Numbered from the stretch's first letter, positions 8,809 through 18,842 are shown. The stretch is 49,598 bases of DNA from Sporolactobacillus vineae DSM 21990 = SL153 (GCF_000377985.1 NZ_KB899056.1:1-49598); one strand, 5' to 3'. A program made the numbers and translations. Notes: generated from the sequence alone by a model not told the origin.

Positions 8809-11800
8809 TATTAAGAAAGTGCTTGTTATCGGATCCGGACCGATTGTGATCGGCCAGGCTGCCGAATTCGATTATGCCGGAACTCAGGCCTGCCTGGCGC
8901 TCAAAGAAGAGGGCATTAAGGTCGTTCTGGTGAACAATAATCCGGCAACGATTATGACTGATGATCCTATCGCCGACCGAACTTATCTTGAGCCGCTGAC
9001 TGTTCCGGCGATTGAAAAAATCATCAGCCGGGAACGGCCGGATGGCCTGATTGGGACACTCGGCGGCCAGACGGGGCTCAATCTTGCCGTGGAACTTTAT
9101 GAGCAGGGCATTCTGGCTAAATATGGTGTGGAACTGCTGGGCACTTCGGTGGCATCGATTCAGCACGGAGAAGACCGGGAACTTTTCAAAAAACTGATGC
9201 TTGAGATTCATGAGCCCGTGCCTGAGTCAAGAATTATCCGCGACTATAATGCCGGGCTCGCGTTCACCGAGGCGATCGGTTATCCGGTGATTATCCGTCC
9301 GGCCTATACTCTGGGCGGCTCCGGCGGCGGATTTGCCAATAACCGGGCTGAACTCGACCTGGTTCTGCACCGCGGGCTGAATCTCAGTCCGATTCATGAA
9401 GTACTGATCGAGAGAAGCATCAGGGGCTGGAAAGAAATCGAATACGAAGTCATGCGCGATGCTAATGATACGTGCATTATTGTCTGCAACATGGAAAATG
9501 TTGACCCGGTCGGCGTACATACGGGGGACAGCGTCGTTGTCGCTCCGTCGCAGACGCTCTCCGATGTTCAGTACCAGATGCTTCGCAATGCTTCAGTTAA
9601 AATTATCCGGGCCCTGAAAATTGTCGGCGGCTGCAACATTCAGTTTGCGCTTAACCCGGCATCTGATGAGTACGCGATCATTGAAGTGAACCCGCGGGTC
9701 AGCCGCTCATCGGCACTTGCCTCCAAGGCAACCGGCTATCCGATTGCCCGGGTGGCCGCCAAGTGTGCGGTCGGATTCCATCTCGATGAAATCCTGAATC
9801 CGATCACCGGGACAACCTATGCTTCCTTTGAACCGGCGATTGATTATCTTGTTGTTAAAATGCCACGCTTTCCTTTTGATAAATTCACGGAAGCCGACCA
9901 CAGCCTGGGCACTCAGATGAAGGCGACCGGTGAAGTCATGGCCATCGACCGGACCTTTGAAGGTGCACTGAACAAGGGCGTCCGCTCAATGGAGATGGGT
10001 TTTACCGGACTGGACCGCAGGGCGGATCACGACCGGACTGACGAGGACTTAAAGCAGCAGCTGACAACGGCAACGGATCTGAGACTGTTTGCGATTGCCG
10101 AACTGATCCGCCGCGGCGTCACGCTGAAAGAGATTCACAGTCTGACCGCCATCGACTACTGGTTCCTGGACGGGATCAAGAATTTGATTGATCTTGAGCA
10201 TCAGATTCAGGCACAGAAGTGGGATCAGATTTCCGATGAACTGCTGCAGCATGCCAAACAGATGAATATCGGCGATCGTCGCCTTGCCGAACTGTCCGGT
10301 GTTACGGAATCTGATGTCCGTAAACGGAGAAAAGAAGCAGGCCTGATTCCTTCCTACCATCTCGTCGACACCTGTGCCGGGGAATTCGAGGCACAGACGC
10401 CGTACTACTATTCAACCTGGCTGGGCGAGGATGAAGCGGCGGTCAGCGATCAGCCGAAGATCCTGATCATCGGCTCAGGCCCGATCCGGATCGGTCAAGG
10501 TATCGAGTTTGACTACTGTTCCGTTCAGGCGACACTTGCTGTCAAAAAGTCCGGTTATAAAGCGATTGTGATCAACAATAATCCGGAAACCGTCAGCACG
10601 GATTATTCCGTGGCGGATCGTCTCTATTTTGAACCGCTGGCGGTTGAAGATATTTTAAATGTTGCCGAAAAGGAACACGTGCAGGGTGCGCTGGTTCAGT
10701 TCGGCGGCCAGACGGCAGTCAATGTTGCCGAGGCTCTGGAGCGTGCAGGGATCCTAGTTCTGGGGACATCGATCTCCGGAATCGACAAGCTGGAAGACCG
10801 GGAACAATTTTATCAGCTGCTGACGGAACTGGATATTCCGCATATCCGCGGTCTGAGTGTCGATCATCTCAGCGAGCTGGCTGAAGCCGGAAACCGGCTG
10901 GGTTATCCGATTCTTGTCCGGCCGTCATTTGTCATCGGCGGCCAGTCGATGTTTCTCTTCCATCGGCCTGAAGAGCTGGATGCCTACGTGCATAGTGAAC
11001 ATCATTTCGGCGCTCAGTCATTTCCCCTGCTGGTGGATCGCTATATGCCCGGCACGGAGTGTGAAGTCGATGCGATCAGCGATGGCGAAGAGGTGTGCAT
11101 TCCCGGAGTTTTTGAACATATCGAGCGGGCCGGAGTCCATTCCGGGGACAGCATCGCCGTTTTCCCGTCGTATACGCTGCCGGACAGTGTGAAGCAGGAA
11201 ATTGAGAAGGATACGGTGAAGATCTGCCGCCGTGTGAAAGTGACCGGTCTCGTGAACATTCAGTTTGTCATTGCGGACGGAACGGTCTATGTCCTTGAAG
11301 TGAATCCGCGGGCCTCGCGCACGGTACCGATCGTCAGTAAAGTGACCGGTATTCCGATGGTTGAAGAAGCGGTACGCATTCAGCTTGGTCAGGCTCCGGG
11401 TCACCGGGAAAGATTTCAGGGCCTCTGTCCGCCGCCCGGGTTTTTTGCGGTCAAGGCCCCGGTCTTCTCATTTACTAAACTGCCGGGCGTCGATCCTGTA
11501 CTTGGTCCGGAAATGAAATCGACCGGTGAACAGCTGGGCATGGGGCGCGCAGTAAGGGAAGCATTTATCAAAGCCTGCTTTTCCGGGCGGCAGAGTCCGT
11601 TCGCAAATCCAGAAAAAAAAGATCTGGTTCTGTGTTCCGTTGCCGACAGGGCAAGAAAAGAAAGTCTGGGTACCGCCCGGCAGCTTCAGTCCAGAGGGTT
11701 TACCATCCTTGCCACTAAGGACACGGCCGGATTCTATCAGACAGCCGGATTGGCTACGGAAAGCATCGGTGAAAGCGAAGACGGCCTGAAGAAGCTGCTT

Positions 11801-12028
11801 TCAGGTAACCGGGTCGCTGCCGTAATCAATGTTCCGACCGCGGGACGCAACCGGCGCTCATTCGGCTTTGAACTGAGGCTGCTGGCGCTCCGGTACAATA
11901 TACCGCTGTACACCTGCCTGGATACGGTGAATGCTGTGCTGGCAGCGGCGGACGCGACCGGGGACCTGCCGGTGCACACACTTGATGAATATCGTCAATT
12001 AAATGTTGTGATTGAGAAGGGGAAGTGA
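8792..12028 (+). CDS. carB: Carbamoyl-phosphate synthase large subunit, arginine operon copy
   Basis: CarB makes carbamoyl phosphate from bicarbonate, ammonia and two ATP. The 1078-residue protein shows the internal duplication of the family: LVIGSGPIVIGQAAEFDYAG near the N-terminus and IIGSGPIRIGQGIEFDYCS around residue 560 each begin an ATP-grasp half, with EVNPRVSRSSALASKATGYP and EVNPRASRTVPIVSKVTGIP in the two halves. The last 140 residues are an MGS-like regulatory domain. Length is like E. coli CarB and longer than the 1030-residue B. subtilis arginine-specific CarB. The ATG at 8792 has GGTGAGG upstream and overlaps carA by 17 bases. Confidence 0.97.
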   Translation: MPLRTDIKKVLVIGSGPIVIGQAAEFDYAGTQACLALKEEGIKVVLVNNNPATIMTDDPIADRTYLEPLTVPAIEKIISRERPDGLIGTLGGQTGLNLAVELYEQGILAKYGVELLGTSVASIQHGEDRELFKKLMLEIHEPVPESRIIRDYNAGLAFTEAIGYPVIIRPAYTLGGSGGGFANNRAELDLVLHRGLNLSPIHEVLIERSIRGWKEIEYEVMRDANDTCIIVCNMENVDPVGVHTGDSVVVAPSQTLSDVQYQMLRNASVKIIRALKIVGGCNIQFALNPASDEYAIIEVNPRVSRSSALASKATGYPIARVAAKCAVGFHLDEILNPITGTTYASFEPAIDYLVVKMPRFPFDKFTEADHSLGTQMKATGEVMAIDRTFEGALNKGVRSMEMGFTGLDRRADHDRTDEDLKQQLTTATDLRLFAIAELIRRGVTLKEIHSLTAIDYWFLDGIKNLIDLEHQIQAQKWDQISDELLQHAKQMNIGDRRLAELSGVTESDVRKRRKEAGLIPSYHLVDTCAGEFEAQTPYYYSTWLGEDEAAVSDQPKILIIGSGPIRIGQGIEFDYCSVQATLAVKKSGYKAIVINNNPETVSTDYSVADRLYFEPLAVEDILNVAEKEHVQGALVQFGGQTAVNVAEALERAGILVLGTSISGIDKLEDREQFYQLLTELDIPHIRGLSVDHLSELAEAGNRLGYPILVRPSFVIGGQSMFLFHRPEELDAYVHSEHHFGAQSFPLLVDRYMPGTECEVDAISDGEEVCIPGVFEHIERAGVHSGDSIAVFPSYTLPDSVKQEIEKDTVKICRRVKVTGLVNIQFVIADGTVYVLEVNPRASRTVPIVSKVTGIPMVEEAVRIQLGQAPGHRERFQGLCPPPGFFAVKAPVFSFTKLPGVDPVLGPEMKSTGEQLGMGRAVREAFIKACFSGRQSPFANPEKKDLVLCSVADRARKESLGTARQLQSRGFTILATKDTAGFYQTAGLATESIGESEDGLKKLLSGNRVAAVINVPTAGRNRRSFGFELRLLALRYNIPLYTCLDTVNAVLAAADATGDLPVHTLDEYRQLNVVIEKGK

Positions 12029-12031
12029 CAG

Positions 12032-12997
12032 ATGGTGACGACGGACAGAGAAACAGCATTTGCATTAAAGGGAAGAGATTACCTGACCATTGCCGACTTT
12101 ACAACTGATGAACTGCATCTGCTCTTGAAGCAGGCGGCGGATATGAAGGCCTTAACGAAGAAACATATTCCGCATCCCTATCTGAGCGGGAAAACACTGG
12201 CGATGATTTTTGAAAAATCATCGACTCGGACAAGAGTGTCGTTTGAAGTCGGCATGTACCAGCTGGGCGGTTCCGCTTTGTTCCTGAGCAGCCGCGACAT
12301 GCAGCTGGGCCGCGGGGAGACGATCGCCGACACGGCGAAGGTCCTGTCACGGTTTGTGGACGGCATTATGATTCGCACATTTGAACATCAAAAGGTAGTT
12401 GGACTGGCGGAACAGGCCAGTGTCCCGGTGATCAACGGACTGACCGATGAGCATCATCCGACACAGGTACTTGCAGACCTGTTGACGATCTATGAACATG
12501 AAGGCCGGCTCAAGGGGCTGAAAGCCTGCTTCATCGGCGACGGGTATAATAATATGGCCCACTCACTGCTTGAGGGTGCCGCTGCTGTCGGTATGGATCT
12601 CACGGTTGCGTCACCTGAAGGTTATGAGCCGGATCAGAAAATTTTTAAAGCTGCGGAAGCACGTGCAGAAGAGAACGGCTGTCACGTAGCTGTGACGCAT
12701 TCCCCTCAGGAAGCAGTTGAAGGCTGTGATATTATCATTACGGATACCTGGCTGAGCATGGGCGATGAGAATGAGCAGGAAAAACGGCTGCATGATTTTC
12801 AGGGCTACCAGGTGAATGACACGCTTGTTGCCCGGGCAAAACCCGACTATCTGTTCCTGCACTGTCTCCCGGCGCATCGCGGCGAAGAAGTCGCGGCCAG
12901 TGTGATCGACGGCCCACACTCGATTGTCTTCGATGAGGCGGAGAACAGGCTTCACGCCCATAAAGCAATTCTCAAATGTCTTCTGGAAAGCAATTAA
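12032..12997 (+). CDS. argF: Ornithine carbamoyltransferase
   Basis: ArgF joins carbamoyl phosphate to ornithine, giving citrulline. The 321-residue protein carries the carbamoyl phosphate motif [13 protein letters not shown], the DEHHPTQ motif, and the ornithine and catalytic motif [11 protein letters not shown]. It starts at the ATG at 12032, three bases after the carB stop, with GGGGAAG upstream. Catabolic carbamoyltransferase (ArcB) is excluded by the operon, which has no arcA or arcC. Confidence 0.96.
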   Translation: MVTTDRETAFALKGRDYLTIADFTTDELHLLLKQAADMKALTKKHIPHPYLSGKTLAMIFEKSSTRTRVSFEVGMYQLGGSALFLSSRDMQLGRGETIADTAKVLSRFVDGIMIRTFEHQKVVGLAEQASVPVINGLTDEHHPTQVLADLLTIYEHEGRLKGLKACFIGDGYNNMAHSLLEGAAAVGMDLTVASPEGYEPDQKIFKAAEARAEENGCHVAVTHSPQEAVEGCDIIITDTWLSMGDENEQEKRLHDFQGYQVNDTLVARAKPDYLFLHCLPAHRGEEVAASVIDGPHSIVFDEAENRLHAHKAILKCLLESN

Positions 12998-13028
12998 CCT
13001 TTTTTCTACTACTAAGGAGGAATTCATA

Positions 13029-14288
13029 ATGGCTAAAGAAAAGATTGTGCTCGCGTATTCCGGTGGTCTGGACACGTCGGTATGCATCAAGTGGCTGCAG
13101 GATAAATACAATTACGACGTCATCGCACTCAGCATCAATGTCGGCGAGGGCAAGGATCTGGCGAAGGTCAAGCAAAAGGCGCTGGATGTCGGTGCGATTA
13201 AGTCCTATGTGGTCGATGCCGAAGATCTGCTGGCGGACGGCTATCTGACTTCCGCCCTGAAAGCAAATGCTTTGTACGAAGGCGTCTATCCGCTGTCTTC
13301 AGGGCTTTCCCGGCCGCTGATCGCCAAGCTGCTCGTCGATGTCGCCCATAAAGAAGGTGCAGTGGCCGTTGCTCATGGCTGCACAGGCAAAGGAAACGAT
13401 CAGGTCCGGTTCGAGGTCTCGATACAGGCACTGGATCCGACACTGAAGGTCGTTGCTCCGGTGCGTGAATGGGGTATGACCCGTGACGAAGAGATTAAAT
13501 ATGCGGCCAAGAACGGGATTCCGATTCCTGTCGATCTGGACAATCCTTTCTCGATCGATGCGAATATCTGGGGCCGTGCCTGCGAAGCCGGTGTGCTAGA
13601 GAACCCGTGGAACGAAGCACCTGAAGCGGCTTTCGACTGGACCAATCCGATTGAAAAGACGCCGGATACGCCGGAGTATATCGAAATTTCTTTTGAAAAA
13701 GGGATTCCGGTCGCACTCAATGGGGAAAAAATGGCTTATGTCGAGATCATCAAAAAACTGAATAAACTGGGCGGACTGCACGGCGTCGGCCGGATCGACC
13801 ACGTCGAAAACCGTCTGGTCGGTATCAAGTCGCGTGAAGTTTATGAAAACCCGGCTGCACTGATCCTGATCAATGCCCACCAGGCGCTTGAGACGATCAC
13901 GCTGACCAAAGAAGTATCGAAATTAAAACCGCTGATCGATAAAGAAATGTCGCAGGTTATCTATGACGGCCTCTGGTACTCACCGATCAGAGAAGCACTG
14001 ATGGCATTTGTCGACCAGACGCAGGAAGTTGTGTCCGGCAAGGTCAAAGTGAAACTGTTCAAAGGCAATCATATTGTTGTCGGCCGTGCATCCGCCAAGA
14101 GCCTGTACAATGAGAAGCTGGCAACCTACACCAAGGGCGATGCGTTCGATCATAATGCAGCGGTCGGCTTCATTAAACTTTGGGGGCTGCCGACGAAGGT
14201 GAACGCCGAAGTGCACAAAGACGATGCGGAAACGGAGGCTAATCATGGCGAAACTGTGGGGCGGCCGGTTTACGAAATCAACCAATAA
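13029..14288 (+). CDS. argG: Argininosuccinate synthase
   Basis: ArgG condenses citrulline and aspartate with ATP. The 419-residue protein begins [19 protein letters not shown] (N-type pyrophosphatase ATP loop) and contains [15 protein letters not shown]. The ATG at 13029 has a near-perfect AAGGAGGAATT site, 31 bases after argF. The C-terminus is unusual: the 403-residue B. subtilis enzyme ends about where [15 protein letters not shown] ends here, while this frame runs on about 20 residues and overlaps argH by 44 bases. In B. subtilis argGH is a separate operon, so its place behind argF is a local arrangement. Confidence 0.96.
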   Translation: MAKEKIVLAYSGGLDTSVCIKWLQDKYNYDVIALSINVGEGKDLAKVKQKALDVGAIKSYVVDAEDLLADGYLTSALKANALYEGVYPLSSGLSRPLIAKLLVDVAHKEGAVAVAHGCTGKGNDQVRFEVSIQALDPTLKVVAPVREWGMTRDEEIKYAAKNGIPIPVDLDNPFSIDANIWGRACEAGVLENPWNEAPEAAFDWTNPIEKTPDTPEYIEISFEKGIPVALNGEKMAYVEIIKKLNKLGGLHGVGRIDHVENRLVGIKSREVYENPAALILINAHQALETITLTKEVSKLKPLIDKEMSQVIYDGLWYSPIREALMAFVDQTQEVVSGKVKVKLFKGNHIVVGRASAKSLYNEKLATYTKGDAFDHNAAVGFIKLWGLPTKVNAEVHKDDAETEANHGETVGRPVYEINQ

Positions 14289-15621
14289 GCTGGTTGATGC
14301 GTACACCGCATCCATTTCCTACGATCAGGAACTGGCGAAAGAAGATATCGAAGGCAGCCTGGCCCATGTGAAAATGCTGGGTGAGTGCGGCATCGTGTCG
14401 CCTGAAGAGTCGCAAAAAATTCAGGAGGGTCTGCAAACCATCCTGAAAAAGGTCGAAGCAGGCGAAGCTGAATTTTCTGTCGACCAGGAAGACATCCACA
14501 TGAATATCGAACGGATGCTGATCGACGAGATCGGTCCGGTCGGCGGAAAACTGCACACCGGGCGTAGCCGCAACGATCAGGTGGCTACAGATATGCACCT
14601 GTATCTGCGCAATAAAACGCAGCTGCTGATCTCACTGCTTGAAGACGTCCAGTCTGCGCTGCTTGAAAAGGCGAAGGGCAATGTCGCTACCATCCTGCCC
14701 GGTTACACGCATCTGCAGCGGGCGCAGCCCATCTCTTTCGCCCATCATCTGCTTGCCTATTTCTGGATGTTCGAGCGGGACAAGAGCCGATTGCGGGACA
14801 GTCAGAAACGGATCAATATTCTTCCGCTCGGTGCCGGTGCGCTCGCCGGGACGACATTTCCGATCAATCGCCGCCGGGTGGCGGAACTGCTCGACTTTGA
14901 CGACATCTATCCGAACAGCATGGATGCCGTCAGCGACCGGGACTTTGTGGTCGAAGCGCTGTCCGACTGTTCGCTGATCATGGTGCATCTGTCGCGCCTG
15001 TCGGAAGAGATGGTGCTCTGGAGCAGTCAGGAATTCCAGTTTATCGAACTGGATGACGCATTCTGCACCGGTTCGAGTATCATGCCGCAGAAGAAGAATC
15101 CGGACGTTTCCGAGCTGCTCCGCGGCAAGACCGGCCGTGTCTTCGGCCACCTGATCGGCCTGCTGACGGTTCTGAAAGGCCTTCCGCTTGCTTACAACAA
15201 GGATATGCAGGAAGACAAGGAGGGCATTTTTGATACGGTCAAAACGCTGACCGGGGCACTCCGCCTACTGGCGCCGATTCTCGAAACAATGACGGTTAAA
15301 AAGGACCGGATGCGTCATGCCGTCGAGAAGGATTACTCCAATGCGACCGACATCGCCGACTATCTGGCGCGAAAAGGCATGCCTTTTCGCGAAGCACATG
15401 CGATTACGGGTAAAATGGTGCTTTATGCCATTGAACATAAAAAGTATTTGCTTGACCTCGGACTTGATGAGTACAAACAGTTCAGTCCGTTGTTTGAAGA
15501 AGATATTTTTGAAGATCTGAAACCGGAAAATGTCATGCGGGCCCGTGAGAGCGAAGGCGGCACCGCACCGGATCAGGTTGAAAAGCAGATTGCCCTGGCC
15601 GAAGCCAGACTGAACAGCTGA
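14245..15621 (+). CDS. argH: Argininosuccinate lyase
   Basis: ArgH splits argininosuccinate into arginine and fumarate, the last step of the pathway. The 458-residue protein has [11 protein letters not shown] at the start, [14 protein letters not shown], and the fumarase/aspartase superfamily signature [12 protein letters not shown] holding the catalytic serine loop. The ATG at 14245 follows GGAGG at 14234-14238, and both lie inside the 3' end of argG, so translation of the two is probably coupled. The operon ends with the terminator at 15751-15787. Confidence 0.97.
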   Translation: MAKLWGGRFTKSTNKLVDAYTASISYDQELAKEDIEGSLAHVKMLGECGIVSPEESQKIQEGLQTILKKVEAGEAEFSVDQEDIHMNIERMLIDEIGPVGGKLHTGRSRNDQVATDMHLYLRNKTQLLISLLEDVQSALLEKAKGNVATILPGYTHLQRAQPISFAHHLLAYFWMFERDKSRLRDSQKRINILPLGAGALAGTTFPINRRRVAELLDFDDIYPNSMDAVSDRDFVVEALSDCSLIMVHLSRLSEEMVLWSSQEFQFIELDDAFCTGSSIMPQKKNPDVSELLRGKTGRVFGHLIGLLTVLKGLPLAYNKDMQEDKEGIFDTVKTLTGALRLLAPILETMTVKKDRMRHAVEKDYSNATDIADYLARKGMPFREAHAITGKMVLYAIEHKKYLLDLGLDEYKQFSPLFEEDIFEDLKPENVMRARESEGGTAPDQVEKQIALAEARLNS

Positions 15622-15710
15622 TCTGCTGGTTTACGGACGCACCTGTCTGATCCGACTGCAACCGTTCATATGCCGGTTAGGGCAGTACGCCCGGTCCGAT
15701 TGTTGACCCC

Positions 15711-15733
15711 CCTATAATTCATTTCATTATAGG
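15711..15733. repeat. Perfect 8-bp inverted repeat between argH and its terminator
   Basis: CCTATAAT and ATTATAGG flank a seven-base spacer. It follows a TTGACC but the spacing to the TATAAT inside the repeat is far too short for a promoter. It could be an operator or a small hairpin; nothing in the sequence decides. Confidence 0.5.
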
Positions 15734-15750
15734 TTTCTCTATATATGGAG

Positions 15751-15787
15751 ACACCGGATACCCAAATGTGTATTCGGTGTTTTTTTG
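15751..15787 (+). terminator. Intrinsic terminator of the arginine operon
   Basis: ACACCGGATAC pairs with GTATTCGGTGT (one wobble) and is followed by seven T residues, about 130 bases after the argH stop. Confidence 0.9.
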
Positions 15788-15868
15788 GCTGCTGTGTTAA
15801 GATTAGATCGGATCGTTATTTCCGGAGCCTGCCGTCACGATCAATCAAATGAGAAGGGTTTGCTTTCT

Positions 15869-17098
15869 TTGCCGCATGCTGTCTCTGATTTACAGATAAA
15901 CAGAATAAAAGGACCGGAACGCCGGTTGCACGCACATCAGATAATCCTGTTAGGCGCACTCAGTGCTTTCGGTCCGCTCTCTATGGATCTGTATCTTCCG
16001 TCACTGCCGACGCTGACTTCAGATTTACATACAGCTGCCTCATATGGGCAGTTGAGCATTACGGCCTGTCTGATCGGGCTGGCTGCCGGTCAGATGCTGA
16101 TCGGCCCTTTCAGTGACAACCATGGACGAAGGGGACCGCTACTCACCGGGCTAATCGTGTTTGCGCTGACTTCATTCTTATGTGCTCAAGTCTCATCAAT
16201 CACACTGCTGATCGTGCTGAGATTTCTTCAGGGCCTTGCAGGTTCCGCCGGGCTGGTGATTTCACGGGCGATCGCGCGTGATTTGTATTCGGGTACCAAA
16301 CTGACCAAATTTTTCTCGATGCTGATGGCGATCAACGGGATTTTCCCGATCCTTGCCCCGATTCTCGGCGGACTGATTCTACGGGCTGCGTCCTGGCGCG
16401 GTGTTTTTATCGTACTGACGGGAATCGGAATTGTTCTGTTTCTCGGCACACTGATCAGCCTTCCGGAAACACTGCCGGTGAAAAAGAGGATCAGCGGCGG
16501 CATGCATGCGACCGTGTCGGAGATGGGCAGGATCTGCCGGGACAGAACGTTTATCGGCTATGCGATTGTGCTGGGCCTGATCATGGGCGCAATGTTCTGC
16601 TACATATCCGGGTCTTCGTTCGTGCTTCAGGACATGTTCGGCGTGTCTCCGCTATTCTTCAGCTTGTTTTTTGCGACAAATGGTCTCGGGATCGTGGCCA
16701 TGTCGCAGCTGGCCGGACCTTTATCGGAAAAAATGGGTGAGAAAAAGGCCTTGAAAATCGGCGTGATGATCGCGGCAGCCGGCAGTATCATCCTCTTCTC
16801 CGGACTGCTTCTTGATCCGCCGCGCCTGATCGCAGTCATGCTGCCCTTGTTTTTTGTCGTTTCCATGGTCGGTCTGGTGAATACGACCGCCTTTTCACTG
16901 GCGATGCAATCGCAGGGGCGTGCCGCCGGTACCGCATCCGCCATTCTCGGGCTTGGCATGAATCTCGTAGGCGGCCTTTTATCCCCGCTGGTCGGCCTGG
17001 GCGGGACAGGCACATATTTCCCGATGGCACTGTTGATCCTTTTATGTGACGTCGGTGCCTTGATTGTTTATCTATTCTGGATGAAAAAAGAAGCATAA
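15869..17098 (+). CDS. Bcr/CflA family multidrug MFS transporter
   Basis: The 409-residue protein is a 12-helix major facilitator of the drug:H+ antiporter type. LGALSAFGPLSMDLYLPSLPTL near the N-terminus is the typical Bcr/CflA opening, and GPFSDNHGRRGPLL is motif A. Members export bicyclomycin, chloramphenicol, sulfonamides or metabolites such as cysteine; the substrate here is unknown. I choose the TTG at 15869, which has GAGAAGG 11 bases upstream; the frame stays open further 5' to 15785 within the arg terminator, so an earlier start is unlikely. It is followed after 27 bases by the small gene at 17126. Confidence 0.85.
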   Translation: MPHAVSDLQINRIKGPERRLHAHQIILLGALSAFGPLSMDLYLPSLPTLTSDLHTAASYGQLSITACLIGLAAGQMLIGPFSDNHGRRGPLLTGLIVFALTSFLCAQVSSITLLIVLRFLQGLAGSAGLVISRAIARDLYSGTKLTKFFSMLMAINGIFPILAPILGGLILRAASWRGVFIVLTGIGIVLFLGTLISLPETLPVKKRISGGMHATVSEMGRICRDRTFIGYAIVLGLIMGAMFCYISGSSFVLQDMFGVSPLFFSLFFATNGLGIVAMSQLAGPLSEKMGEKKALKIGVMIAAAGSIILFSGLLLDPPRLIAVMLPLFFVVSMVGLVNTTAFSLAMQSQGRAAGTASAILGLGMNLVGGLLSPLVGLGGTGTYFPMALLILLCDVGALIVYLFWMKKEA

Positions 17099-17125
17099 TA
17101 ATAGGTGAAAAAGGAAGGACACACG

Positions 17126-17521
17126 GTGCAGAAATTTTTTCTTGACCTGTATCAGATCCGGCCCAGCCAGCTGTATCTGGATCAGTCGAAAATCGATCGG
17201 CTGGAGGGACAGTTTGACCCGATGAATATCAGAAACAATATGCCTTTGCCGGTAAAAAAAATCGGCGGAGAAGTTTTCTTTACCGACGGGCATACGCGCG
17301 CCTACTTATACGATAAAAATAAGATCTCGATGATTCCTGTTTACTGGGACGAGGGCGCAATGGATGCGGATTTGTATCAGGTCTATCTGAAGTGGTGCAG
17401 GGAACAGCAGGTTGTGTTCATCAGCGACCTGGGAGACCGGATTCTGCCGCATGATGAGTTCGTGGAGAAATGGATCAATCGCTGTGAAGCCGAAGAGGAC
17501 AAGTTAAGAAAGAATAAGTGA
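17126..17521 (+). CDS. Small ParB/Srx-fold-like protein of unknown function
   Basis: I do not recognise a named family member. The 131-residue soluble protein has an N-terminal part resembling ParB/sulfiredoxin-like domains: a hydrophobic strand (FFLDLYQIRPSQLYL), then PLPVKKIGGEVFFTDGHTRAYLY, where DGHTR is like the conserved DGxHR element of that fold, then a strand SMIPVYW. The C-terminal third is acidic and helical (WCREQQVVFISDLGDRI to EKWINRCEAEEDKL). Similar proteins are often left as hypothetical or given unsupported labels. The GTG at 17126 has AAGGAAGG eight bases upstream. It is close behind the MFS gene and may be co-transcribed. No catalytic function is claimed. Confidence 0.6.
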   Translation: MQKFFLDLYQIRPSQLYLDQSKIDRLEGQFDPMNIRNNMPLPVKKIGGEVFFTDGHTRAYLYDKNKISMIPVYWDEGAMDADLYQVYLKWCREQQVVFISDLGDRILPHDEFVEKWINRCEAEEDKLRKNK

Positions 17522-17556
17522 AAAAGCATCCTGCTCACCGGAGCAGGATGCTTTTC
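17522..17556. terminator. Bidirectional intrinsic terminator
   Basis: AAAAGCATCCTGCTC and GAGCAGGATGCTTTT are perfectly complementary around a four-base loop, between two convergent genes, with A and T flanks serving both strands. Confidence 0.92.
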
Positions 17557-17587
17557 TACATGTATATGCTTTTTAATTGATTCGCGT

Positions 17588-18115
17588 TCAGGCATTTGGA
17601 TTCTGGGTAATCTCGGCATCTACATTGACTTTTACTTTGTTGCCGACGACCAGACTGCCGTTGGCGATCGACTGGCTCCAGTTCAGGTTGAATTCGCGGC
17701 GGTCAATAGAGAATGAGAGGCTGGCGCCGCTGCGCTTCAGTCCATAGGGATCGTCGACCGGTTCGCCGATTTCTGCAGTGAACGTGATTGATTTAGTGAC
17801 GTCTTTAATCGTCAGATCACCGGTGATCGTGTAATCTTCATCATCGCCTTTAATCGATGTGGCGACAAAATGAATACTTGGATATTTTTCAACTTCAAAG
17901 AAATCGGCACTTTTCAGGTGGTTGTCGCGGTCTTCATTTCGGGTGTCGATGCTGGCTACGTCAATCGTTGCATCGATGCCGGTGATCTTCCCCTGTTCAT
18001 CGGTTGTTACCGTGCCTGAAGTTGTATCAAAATTTCCTCTTACATTTGACAGTCCCATGTGCTTTACAGAGAAAGAAGTTTCCGTGTGTGCCGTATCAAT
18101 CGTCCAGTTTGCCAT
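17588..18115 (-). CDS. YceI family protein (polyisoprenoid-binding-like lipocalin fold)
   Basis: The 175-residue protein is a full YceI domain: WTIDTAHTETSFSVKHMGLSNVRGNFDT at the start, DVASIDTRNEDRDNHLKSADFFEVEKYPSIHF in the middle, and TITGDLTIKDVTKSITF near the end. The fold is a beta-barrel that binds long amphipathic molecules; the bacterial role is poorly defined. There is no signal peptide, so it is probably cytoplasmic. The ATG has AAAGGAG upstream on the minus strand. It lies just downstream of the ywnB-like gene, 72 bases away, in the same orientation. Confidence 0.9.
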   Translation of the reverse strand: MANWTIDTAHTETSFSVKHMGLSNVRGNFDTTSGTVTTDEQGKITGIDATIDVASIDTRNEDRDNHLKSADFFEVEKYPSIHFVATSIKGDDEDYTITGDLTIKDVTKSITFTAEIGEPVDDPYGLKRSGASLSFSIDRREFNLNWSQSIANGSLVVGNKVKVNVDAEITQNPNA

Positions 18116-18187
18116 TTTTCATTCGCTCCTTTAATTAAATAACTTTTCTATTTTAATATTCCCCGAATTCCACGATCACTGAGAGGG

Positions 18188-18823
18188 TCAGCGGGATTCA
18201 GAGACAACCGTGAAACGCTCGTTCAGATGATGCGGTTTTTCAATTTCATCAACGAGAGCGGCAGCGTAATCTTCATAGCTGACATAGCTCTTGCCCTCCG
18301 CGTTGACGAGCAGGCGATCATGCCCTGTTGTGTATTTTCCTGTCCGTCGGCCGACGGCGAAAATCATTGAAGGGCTGAGAAACGTCCAGTTGACCTGTTC
18401 CGAATTTTCCAGATCTTCCAGATTCTTTGCCTGATTAGAAGCTGTGGCATAGAACTGTTTTGGAAAATCAGGACTTTGAATGAGCTGAACCGTCTGCGCC
18501 TCGTCGGTGTACAGACTGCCCGCACCGCCGACGACAATCAGCCGTGTGGCCGTTCCTTTCAGTATACTGATCAGGTGCCTGCCCGCCCGGACATGAAACG
18601 ACTCATCTCCGGCTGGCGCAGATACAGCGTTGACAACAACGTCGAAGCGGGTTAAATCCCCGGCGGTCAGGTCAAGAATATCTTTTTGAATGGCCGGCAC
18701 CTTCAGATCTGCCAGTTTTTCCGGATGGCGGACGATGGCTGTTACCTCATGGCCGCGATGCTGTGCTTCGCGGACAATTCGTGATCCGGCTTTTCCGGCC
18801 GCACCGATAACGGCAATTTTCAT
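18188..18823 (-). CDS. NAD(P)-binding oxidoreductase, YwnB-like
   Basis: The 211-residue protein is an atypical short-chain dehydrogenase of the NAD(P)H-binding type. The Rossmann loop IGAAGKAGSRIVREAQHRGHEV is at the N-terminus, VVNAVSAPAG follows the second strand, and VVGGAGSLY marks the central strand. There is no classical YxxxK pair, as is usual for this group. It is the partner of the Rrf2 regulator gene upstream, a pairing also found for ywnA-ywnB in B. subtilis. A 19-bp operator lies 20 bases before its start. A reductase role in redox or electrophile stress is inferred from the pairing, and the substrate is unknown. Confidence 0.85.
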   Translation of the reverse strand: MKIAVIGAAGKAGSRIVREAQHRGHEVTAIVRHPEKLADLKVPAIQKDILDLTAGDLTRFDVVVNAVSAPAGDESFHVRAGRHLISILKGTATRLIVVGGAGSLYTDEAQTVQLIQSPDFPKQFYATASNQAKNLEDLENSEQVNWTFLSPSMIFAVGRRTGKYTTGHDRLLVNAEGKSYVSYEDYAAALVDEIEKPHHLNERFTVVSESR

Positions 18824-18842
18824 TGCAGTTGACCTCCTTTTT

